The notes below the pieces were generated by a model. The model saw only the letters and a program-made list of their open reading frames with translations, did no database searches and was not told the DNA's origin. A stretch of 5,840 nt of DNA from Flavobacterium sp. (GTDB lineage: Bacteria; Bacteroidota; Bacteroidia; Flavobacteriales; Flavobacteriaceae), in the NCBI GenBank assembly GCA_030152225.1, contig JASLHL010000279.1, positions 1 to 5,840 of the forward strand. The letters are read 5' to 3'. Positions 1-5,283 of this stretch are shown here, one piece after another (the stretch's first letter is position 1; every line of letters starts with the position of its first letter). Both the position numbers and the translations under genes were made by a program.

Positions 1-1267
1 CTTTAAACCTGTTGCTTCTAGTGAAATAAGCAAAGGTAATTTAACGAGTAAAGAAAGTGGATTATTTGATATTCAAAACGGAAATTTAGCCGTATTGAAA
101 GATGTAACCTTAGATATTAGAAGTGGTGGAATTAAAACCAAACACATTGCAGATGAGGCTATTGGAACGTCAGAGCTGAAAAACAATGCCGTAACAAGTG
201 CAAAAATAGGAAGTAAAGAAGTGAAAACAGTTCACATTGATGCCAAAGCCGTTGGAACAACGGAATTAGAGGATAAGGCCGTTACACAAGCTAAACTAGC
301 GAATAATGCTGTTGGCTATAATGAATTAAGAAGTAACGCAGTGTATGGGGCTATTTTGAAAGATCAAGGGGTTAATGAAGATAAAATTGATTCAGGTGAT
401 GCACGTTCGGGTTATGTGTTAACTGCAGATGGTTCTGGTGGTGCTGAATTTAAAGCAGCCGCAACAGGAAATACGGGATCAGGTGAACTATATGGTGAAG
501 GACCAATCAAAGTATCCAATGGAAACAATGCCGTATTGAAAAATGTAACCCTAGAAATTAAAGAAAAATCAATTGATACGGAATATATAACAAATGATGC
601 CGTGGGGTATACACAATTAAAACGCGATGCTGTTTACGGGGCTGTAATTAAAGATCAAGCCATTACAACAGATAAAATCGCTAGTAAAGCCGTTGGGTAT
701 GATGAATTAGATCGCGATGCCGTTTATGGGGCTGTGATTAGAAATAGTGCCATTACTACGGATAAAATTGCTAGTAATGCAGTGGGACATAATGAGCTAG
801 ATTCAAGTGCGGTTTATGGAAGTGTGATCCGAAACAAAGGAGTAGAGGAAGATAAAATCGATTCAGGTAATGCGCGTTCAGGTTATGTACTAACCGCAGA
901 TGGATCGGGTGGTGCATCCTTTCAAGAAGCGCAAGAAGGGGGAAGTGGCTCAAATGGAATGCCGAAGTTCTTCTATTTACCTGCGATGTACGTAGAAATT
1001 GTTTCAGGTGGATCAGGTACTTTAAAAGTATATGACGAATACAGAGAACAATTTGGAAGCCCTATGGTATCCAATGATAGCGCGGGATCTTATCCTTCTT
1101 TACCCGTAGTTGGAAGAAATGAATTAAACTATCACGTTACTTACTATGATACGGCTATCTTTTATGATGTGCGTATGAGTAATGACGGCGTAATGACCTA
1201 TAAAATGAAAAGCGGTGTCAGACCTACAGGTAGAACGTTTTTTAATATCGTATTAGAAGTAAAGTAA
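1..1267 (+). CDS. Decapeptide-repeat surface/fibre-like protein, 5' partial
   Basis: The frame is open from the left edge (first full codon at base 2) to TAA at 1265-1267, giving 421 visible residues, so the gene starts outside the window. A TTG at 95 could be taken as a start, but it lies inside a repeat: the residues around it (AVLKDVTLDI) recur as AVLKNVTLEI about 147 residues later. Two large modules are seen, each made of 10-residue repeats with Val/Ile at position 2 and Ile/Leu at position 7. Each module ends in a GYVLTADGSGG linker. A non-repetitive C-terminal domain of about 100 residues follows (bases 959-1264), rich in aromatic and beta-prone residues and ending in NIVLEVK. Similar AVTTAKI-type repeats are known from phage tail fibres and Bacteroidota surface proteins, so an extended, exported, perhaps adhesive fibre is inferred. 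No signal peptide can be seen because the N-terminus is missing. A prophage tail-fibre origin is possible, but no phage genes are nearby. Confidence 0.85.
   Translation, partial: FKPVASSEISKGNLTSKESGLFDIQNGNLAVLKDVTLDIRSGGIKTKHIADEAIGTSELKNNAVTSAKIGSKEVKTVHIDAKAVGTTELEDKAVTQAKLANNAVGYNELRSNAVYGAILKDQGVNEDKIDSGDARSGYVLTADGSGGAEFKAAATGNTGSGELYGEGPIKVSNGNNAVLKNVTLEIKEKSIDTEYITNDAVGYTQLKRDAVYGAVIKDQAITTDKIASKAVGYDELDRDAVYGAVIRNSAITTDKIASNAVGHNELDSSAVYGSVIRNKGVEEDKIDSGNARSGYVLTADGSGGASFQEAQEGGSGSNGMPKFFYLPAMYVEIVSGGSGTLKVYDEYREQFGSPMVSNDSAGSYPSLPVVGRNELNYHVTYYDTAIFYDVRMSNDGVMTYKMKSGVRPTGRTFFNIVLEVK
89..560 (+). repeat. Module-start direct repeat, two copies (89-119 and 530-560)
   Basis: The stretch beginning GCCGTATTGAAA at 89 recurs at 530 with only a few base changes, encoding AVLKDVTLDI and AVLKNVTLEI. 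The copies lie 441 bases (147 codons) apart, in frame. They mark the start of the two large modules and show that the region around the TTG at 95 is internal coding sequence. Confidence 0.8.
128..397 (+). repeat. Decapeptide repeat array, module A (9 units)
   Basis: Nine consecutive 30-base units each encode a decapeptide of the pattern [A/G/E]-[V/I]-x-x-x-x-[I/L]-x-x-x. Examples are AIGTSELKNN, AVTQAKLANN and AVYGAILKDQ. The last unit, GVNEDKIDSG, runs into the GYVLTADGSGG linker. The units are diverged at the DNA level, so this is an old protein repeat rather than a recent tandem duplication. Confidence 0.8.
380..922 (+). repeat. Linker direct repeat, two copies (380-451 and 851-922)
   Basis: Two 72-base copies encode DKIDSG-[D/N]-ARSGYVLTADGSGGA-x-F. 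They lie 471 bases apart, in frame. Each closes one decapeptide module and is followed by a Gly/Ser-rich stretch. GxVLTADGSGGA-type sequences are familiar from fibre and surface proteins with AVTTAKI repeats. The role is probably a hinge or spacer between rod segments, which is an inference. Confidence 0.78.
569..868 (+). repeat. Decapeptide repeat array, module B (10 units; 90-base supra-repeat)
   Basis: Ten 30-base units encode decapeptides. From 599 they are arranged as three 90-base supra-units starting at 599, 689 and 779. Each supra-unit is a triplet of types such as AVGYDELDRD, AVYGAVIRNS and AITTDKIASN; the third triplet ends instead with GVEEDKIDSG. The first two 90-base units are about 79% identical by hand count, with many differences silent, which indicates selection on the protein pattern. 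Confidence 0.82.
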
Positions 1268-1275
1268 GTATTCAC

Positions 1276-1310
1276 AACGCACAAGGAGAGGGAATCTTCT
1301 TTGTGCGTTT
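1276..1310 (+). terminator. Intercistronic hairpin, weak candidate terminator
   Basis: The arms AACGCACAA (1276-1284) and TTGTGCGTT (1301-1309) pair perfectly. Four further pairs, two of them G-U, extend the stem to about 13 pairs around an 8-base loop. Only a short T run follows, so it may be a partial terminator or an mRNA-stabilising hairpin between the repeat gene and the lectin gene. The right arm ends 13 bases before the next ATG. Confidence 0.5.
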
Positions 1311-1322
1311 AATAAGCAAAAA

Positions 1323-2801
1323 ATGAAAAAGTGTGCGTTTATGATACTGGCTTGCTTTAGCGTACTGACTATACAAGCACAGCAAACAAGAAGTGGATCC
1401 TACCATTTGCCTTTAACCGAAGGCAATGGATCGCCACCTCCCGGAATTGTAGAACAATCTGATAGTGGCGGAAACTCACCTTCTGGATATTATCGCTATA
1501 CCTCAGAAGGTTTAGTATTAACTGATAAAAGGGTAGCGCATAGCGCTTTTGCTATTGATAACCTAGAAATTGACCTAAGAGAAGGTGTTGTGATCGAGTT
1601 TGAATATGCAATGGCGGCTTTGGGACAACCTGCTTTTGGAAAAGGAGAAGGACTAGCACTATTCCTTTATGACGCAAATGAAAGATTGGATTTAGGGTAT
1701 GGATTTGAAGCTTTGGGCTATGCCTATAACGAAGCCAACGGTAATATTGGTCGAAAACCCAGTCTAAAAGGAGCGTATCTAGCTGTAGCCTTTGATGTTG
1801 GTGGTGGGTTTAAGAATTTTTTTAGCACCAATGAACATCGACGTGAAGGGATTTCTCCAGCTCGATTTGAACAAGCAGGGTATTATCAAAATGACTTTGG
1901 ACGATACCAGCGAAATCACGTTACCTTAAGAGGGGCACATGCTTCTTACTATATGGCCTATGGATATAATGGAAATCCCGTTTTACTCACCAAATACTTT
2001 GGCGGAACGTCTGTTAGTGCTGGTGAAATTTCCATGGCAACGTTGAACTACCATACGGGAGAATACGCGTTTGATCGCAATACAGATGCGGCAAATTTTG
2101 ATGTGGGAAATGGTGGAACACATACCAATCTAAATTTTCAAAAGATCCTTGTTGAACTTGAACCAGCTAGTAACGGTGAGGGGATATACATTACAGTGAA
2201 AGCCAAAGAAGGTAGTAGAGAGATTGTCCTTATCGAAGATTTTAAATATGAAACTTCATTTAAAACCTACGATAAAATGAATGATCTCTATGAGTTTAAA
2301 GCCCCAATTCCAGACCGTGTAAAAGTAGGTTTTACGGCTTCTACAGGGAATTTTACCCAACAGAAAACCATTATTCGAAATGTAAAAATCGCTATTCCCA
2401 ATGCACTGATCCTAGAGGATATTCAAGAAGAAATGTGCGTGAGTGATACAGGAGAAAGCCGAAATGCAGCAATTACAGTCCCTGTTTTTGAGGATCTTGA
2501 CTTCTCTGTACAGCCAAGCTCTTTTCAGTTTGTCGATGCAAATGGCAATGAAGTAGGTACCTCCTATACCCAATCCAATGTTGGAGAATGGAGCTATTCT
2601 TCAAGTAGAGAAGAAGTAACCCTCACGCTAAGCAACGCGTATTTTGAACCCGATGAGGTAGCTGAAATTAAGTATGTCGTGGAGGCAAGCGACGGTACAA
2701 AATCTCAACCTGCTGCAATTCGAATCACAGGTATACAATGTGGAGCCGTAGTCAATCCACAGATTAGAACTAAAAATGAGAATGAACCCTATCTCGAATA
2801 A
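1323..2801 (+). CDS. Secreted L-type lectin-like domain protein
   Basis: This 492-residue protein is probably exported and binds carbohydrate. The N-terminus is a Sec signal peptide: KK, a hydrophobic stretch at about 4-17, and IQA|QQ with likely cleavage after Ala19. Residues ~60-357 fit a bacterial L-type (legume-like) lectin beta sandwich: IEFEYAMAAL, then GEGLALFLYD (109-117), AYLAVAFDVGGG (151-162), and near the end VGFTASTGN (335-343) and RNVKI (352-356), the usual closing strand of this fold. Residues ~358-492 form a second, unrecognised region with two cysteines (C372 and C473) that could form a disulfide. No type IX secretion C-terminal domain, CHU_C/gliding domain or membrane anchor is evident. 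The ATG at 1323 is chosen because the signal peptide starts directly there; the leader before it is A-rich. The gene lies 55 bases after the repeat-protein gene with a hairpin between, so cotranscription is possible but not certain. The ligand cannot be told from sequence. Confidence 0.82.
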   Translation: MKKCAFMILACFSVLTIQAQQTRSGSYHLPLTEGNGSPPPGIVEQSDSGGNSPSGYYRYTSEGLVLTDKRVAHSAFAIDNLEIDLREGVVIEFEYAMAALGQPAFGKGEGLALFLYDANERLDLGYGFEALGYAYNEANGNIGRKPSLKGAYLAVAFDVGGGFKNFFSTNEHRREGISPARFEQAGYYQNDFGRYQRNHVTLRGAHASYYMAYGYNGNPVLLTKYFGGTSVSAGEISMATLNYHTGEYAFDRNTDAANFDVGNGGTHTNLNFQKILVELEPASNGEGIYITVKAKEGSREIVLIEDFKYETSFKTYDKMNDLYEFKAPIPDRVKVGFTASTGNFTQQKTIIRNVKIAIPNALILEDIQEEMCVSDTGESRNAAITVPVFEDLDFSVQPSSFQFVDANGNEVGTSYTQSNVGEWSYSSSREEVTLTLSNAYFEPDEVAEIKYVVEASDGTKSQPAAIRITGIQCGAVVNPQIRTKNENEPYLE

Positions 2802-2804
2802 ACA

Positions 2805-2838
2805 AAAAAGAGGAAAAATAATTATTTTTCCTCTTTTT
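2805..2838. terminator. Bidirectional rho-independent terminator (34-base perfect palindrome)
   Basis: The arms AAAAAGAGGAAAAAT and ATTTTTCCTCTTTTT pair without mismatch over 15 pairs around a 4-base AATT loop. The A-rich left side and T-rich right side give a U tract on either transcript. It lies 3 bases after the lectin stop and 53 bases beyond the stop of the convergent DUF2007 gene, so it can end both. Confidence 0.85.
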
Positions 2839-2891
2839 CTTTCTAACCTAATTCTTTTGTATTAAACAAATTGAGATGCTTACTGTTTAAA

Positions 2892-3110
2892 TTATTCTTC
2901 AATATTATTTTCTTGTATTAGTTTTTGTGCTTGATCAAAGTCTTTTTCTTCCACAAGTACGTGAACTGCTTTACCCAATGTACCATAGCCAGCACTTCGC
3001 CCAGCTTCAATATCATCGCGAATGATGTACGCTATATTGTTCTCTTCTAATAAGTTTCGAACGGCTAAAACCATGATTTCACTACCGGCATATAATTTTT
3101 TGTGCTCCAT
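2892..3110 (-). CDS. DUF2007 domain protein (small, cytoplasmic)
   Basis: This 72-residue protein spans the full length of the DUF2007 family (Pfam PF09413, called putative prokaryotic signal transducing protein). It has no signal peptide or membrane segment. The family layout is visible: a short first strand with YAGSEIMVLAVRNLLEENNI (a helix followed by the 'L..NNI' turn), a second strand AYIIRDD, a Gly-rich middle (GRSAGYGTLG), the strand KAVHVLVEEKD, and a final helix DFDQAQKLIQE. This implies a small alpha/beta fold resembling ferredoxin-like or ACT domains. The molecular role of the family is unknown. The gene stands alone, convergent with the lectin gene and divergent from the aldolase operon; nothing nearby suggests a partner. 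The family assignment rests on pattern recognition. Confidence 0.8.
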   Translation of the reverse strand: MEHKKLYAGSEIMVLAVRNLLEENNIAYIIRDDIEAGRSAGYGTLGKAVHVLVEEKDFDQAQKLIQENNIEE

Positions 3111-3162
3111 ATTCTAACTATTTTATTTAAAAATACAATTTTTATCCTACATATGACCTATC

Positions 3163-3170
3163 TACCTTCG
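3163..3170 (+). promoter_or_regulatory. Candidate -7 promoter element for the aldolase-HAD operon
   Basis: TACCTTCG differs at one base from the Bacteroidota -7 consensus TAnnTTTG. A TTA at 3142-3144, one base off the -33 TTG, lies 18 bases upstream. The same octamer occurs before the gene at 5284. A run of nine T follows at 3171-3179. A transcript starting a few bases downstream would leave a leader of about 75 bases before the ATG at 3253. Confidence 0.35.
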
Positions 3171-3252
3171 TTTTTTTTTGATATTTTGTGTCTAGCGTAT
3201 CGATAAAATGCAAGAGAAAGTCCTATTTTTACTTGATGTAAAGACTAAGACT

Positions 3253-4275
3253 ATGTACAATCTCAAAATAGACTATGCAGAGGGAGCACATCCCGCTATT
3301 CTCGATAAATTACTTGAAACAAATTTTATTCAACAAAACGGGTATGGTGCAGATGATTATACCCTTCAAGCCCAAGCTATTTTACGCAGTAAAATGAATA
3401 AACCAGCTGCTGAAATTTACTTTGTATCTGGTGGCACACAAGCCAATCTCTTGGTGATCTCCGCTTTGTTGCGCCCACATGAAGCCGTAATTAGCGCCAA
3501 TACAGGACATATTTATGCCAATGAAACTGGTGCCATTGAAGCAACAGGTCACAAGGTGATTCCCATTGAAAGCAAGGATGGTAAAATTACACCAGCCCAA
3601 ATCGAACAAACAATAGCCCTGTTTCAACTGCGTCCCCATGTGGTAAAACCCAAAGTGGTTTATATTTCCAATACAACCGAATTTGGAACCATTTACACAG
3701 CAAGTGAATTAGAAGGAATTTCTGCCTGTTGTAAAGCCCATGGACTAACGCTCTTTATGGACGGCGCGCGTTTGGGACACGCCCTAACCGCAGTAGAGAA
3801 CGATTTAACCCTAGAGAAAATTGCCGATCTAGTAGATGTATTCTATATTGGAGCAACTAAAAATGGCGCCTTGTTTGGCGAAGCAATCGTATTTTCTAAC
3901 CCGGATTGTGTGACTGATTTTGACTATAACCTCAAACAAAGAGGAGCGCTCTTGGCCAAAGGTAGAGTATTGGGCATCCAATTCTCCGCACTTTTTCAAG
4001 ACGATTTGTATTTCAAATTAGCGCAAGAAGCCAATGATATGGCAATGAAATTAGCACAAGCCTTTAAACAACAAGGGTACACCTTTTTAGTGGAACCTAG
4101 AAGTAATCAGATTTTTCCTATTTTACCACTCCCGCTGATCCAACGCCTCCAAGAACGCTTTGATTTTTATGTGTGGAAACCCATCAATGCTGAATATGCA
4201 GCCGTTCGCCTGATCACGTCTTGGACAACAGATGAACTCATGTTAGATGTACTAATTTCAATGCTAGAAGAGTAA
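3253..4275 (+). CDS. Threonine-aldolase-family PLP-dependent lyase
   Basis: This 340-residue cytoplasmic enzyme belongs to the fold-type I beta-eliminating lyase/threonine aldolase group, which cleaves L-threonine or L-allo-threonine to glycine and acetaldehyde. Visible motifs, numbered from this start, are GGTQAN (60-65, cofactor phosphate loop), His86 in GHIYANETGA (expected to stack on the PLP ring), MDGARLGHA with Asp170 (pairs with the pyridine nitrogen), GATKNG with Lys203 (Schiff-base lysine), and Arg319 in VRLITSW (substrate carboxylate). The ATG at 3253 is preferred over the in-frame ATG at 3208: family members begin close to this motif (YNLKIDYAEGAHP), it gives the usual length of about 340, and the extra 15 residues look unlike a domain. 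The N-terminal motif is DYAEGAHP instead of the LRSDT of classical LtaE enzymes, so this is a divergent subgroup and the true substrate is uncertain. It is first in an operon with the HAD phosphatase gene, 7 bases upstream of it. Confidence 0.83.
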   Translation: MYNLKIDYAEGAHPAILDKLLETNFIQQNGYGADDYTLQAQAILRSKMNKPAAEIYFVSGGTQANLLVISALLRPHEAVISANTGHIYANETGAIEATGHKVIPIESKDGKITPAQIEQTIALFQLRPHVVKPKVVYISNTTEFGTIYTASELEGISACCKAHGLTLFMDGARLGHALTAVENDLTLEKIADLVDVFYIGATKNGALFGEAIVFSNPDCVTDFDYNLKQRGALLAKGRVLGIQFSALFQDDLYFKLAQEANDMAMKLAQAFKQQGYTFLVEPRSNQIFPILPLPLIQRLQERFDFYVWKPINAEYAAVRLITSWTTDELMLDVLISMLEE

Positions 4276-4282
4276 AAATACA

Positions 4283-5140
4283 ATGGAACACCTATTTATT
4301 ACCGATTTAGACGGAACCTTACTCCAAAGTAACGGTTTCTTGAGCATGGAAAGCGAAGAAGTGCTCAACCAACTGGCAACAACAAAACACAAAATTGGCT
4401 TTGCTACGGCTAGAGGACTGACTAGCGCCCAGCAAGTCATTCAACAAATTCAGTGGAATTTTCCCGTATTGCTAAATAACGGCGCCGTTATCTACGATTG
4501 GCAAAAGGAAAAGATTTTGAAAATTAATGGAATAGAACAAGACGTTGTACAAACGATAATAGCATTAGGCAGGGAACACGGTATTTCGCCCTTGATCTTT
4601 ACCTTAAACGAACACTTTGAAGAAGGAATCTACTACCAAGAAAGACCAAGCAAAGGACTACAGTATTTTATGGCCATGCGCCCACGTGATCCTCGCTTTA
4701 TCGAAGTGAATCACCTGCATCAAGTAGCAGAAACATGGGATACCCAAGGCTTAGTTGTGATGTTTATTGACGACTATGAAACCTTAGTTCCCCTAAAGTT
4801 GTATTTGCAAGAACATGCAGGAAATCAAGTGAACTGCTTACTGCTTCAAGATCAGTATATTCCCGATCAATTCGTATTGGAAATTTCCAGTGCAATCGCA
4901 ACAAAAGAGCATGGAATTGCTTATCTCATGCAAGAATATGCCATGAAGCCTGAACAAGTACACCTATTTGGCGATAACCTAAACGATCAGGGGATGCTGG
5001 CTTTACCCGCTAATACCTATGCCGTTAGCAATGCACATCCTGCTATTTTAGCACAAGCGCAACACCTGATACCATCCAATGATCAAAGTGGAGTCGCTCA
5101 AACGATCCAATCCATCGTCACTCAGGAAGATAAGAAGTAA
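4283..5140 (+). CDS. Cof-type HAD-IIB family phosphatase
   Basis: This 285-residue cytoplasmic phosphatase has all four HAD motifs. Motif I is TDLDGTL, with nucleophile Asp8 and acid/base Asp10. Motif II is FATARG (Thr42). Motif III is Lys208 in ATKEHGIAYL. Motif IV is GDNLNDQGML (Asp231, Asp235). The NNGA loop (65-68), the large C2-type cap between motifs II and III (about 80-200) and the closing SNDQSGVAQTI stretch are all typical of the Cof/YbhA/SupH group, which hydrolyses small phosphorylated metabolites such as sugar phosphates, flavin phosphates or PLP. The length is normal for the family. The specific substrate cannot be read from sequence. The start is the ATG 7 bases after the aldolase stop, with motif I at the usual position 8; that spacing indicates cotranscription. 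Confidence 0.88.
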   Translation: MEHLFITDLDGTLLQSNGFLSMESEEVLNQLATTKHKIGFATARGLTSAQQVIQQIQWNFPVLLNNGAVIYDWQKEKILKINGIEQDVVQTIIALGREHGISPLIFTLNEHFEEGIYYQERPSKGLQYFMAMRPRDPRFIEVNHLHQVAETWDTQGLVVMFIDDYETLVPLKLYLQEHAGNQVNCLLLQDQYIPDQFVLEISSAIATKEHGIAYLMQEYAMKPEQVHLFGDNLNDQGMLALPANTYAVSNAHPAILAQAQHLIPSNDQSGVAQTIQSIVTQEDKK

Positions 5141-5164
5141 AAACAGGGAGATCTAGTGTGTTTC

Positions 5165-5218
5165 AAGCGGAAATTATACTATTCCCTATTTTTTTTATAC
5201 CTTCGGCTTTTCTTTTTT
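5165..5218 (+). terminator. Candidate imperfect terminator after the HAD gene
   Basis: The arms AAGCGGAAATTATA (5165-5178) and TATACCTTCGGCTT (5196-5209) pair at 11 of 14 positions, with a G-G mismatch and two further mismatches, around a 17-base loop. A T-rich tract (5208-5218) follows. It begins 25 bases after the HAD stop. The stem is weak, and its right arm overlaps the TACCTTCG promoter candidate, so at most one role may be real. Confidence 0.35.
5198..5205 (+). promoter_or_regulatory. Candidate -7 promoter element for the FAH-family gene
   Basis: TACCTTCG differs at one base from TAnnTTTG. A TTA at 5174-5176 lies 21 bases upstream as a poor -33 match. Transcription starting just downstream would give an A-rich leader of about 70 bases. 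The octamer is identical to the one at 3163-3170. Confidence 0.33.
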
Positions 5219-5283
5219 ACACCAGTGAACAGAAGAAAAACACACAATAAACCAAACAATAAAAACTAAAAAAACATAGATTC

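Noticed and set aside
95..97. TTG as the start of the repeat-protein gene
   Set aside because: The frame is open to the window edge and the codons before it belong to a module repeat found again at 530, so the true start lies upstream.
599..868. Regularly spaced repeats suggesting a CRISPR array or minisatellite
   Set aside because: The repeats are in frame, diverged, contiguous without unique spacers, and keep a protein pattern, so they are coding repeats.
771..953. 60-codon open frame on the - strand
   Set aside because: It lies wholly inside the repeat gene, opposite its coding repeats, and its His/Leu-rich translation resembles no protein.
1347..1355. Lipobox-like ILAC (residues 8-11) in the lectin signal peptide
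   Set aside because: The hydrophobic stretch before Cys11 is too short, and a better signal peptidase I site (IQA|Q) follows at residues 17-20.
3128..3135. TATTTTTA (- strand) as a -7 element for the DUF2007 gene
   Set aside because: One base off the consensus in a very AT-rich stretch, with no -33 TTG at suitable distance; not above chance.
3382..3639. 85-codon open frame on the - strand
   Set aside because: Antisense shadow of the well-supported aldolase-family gene, with no recognisable domain.
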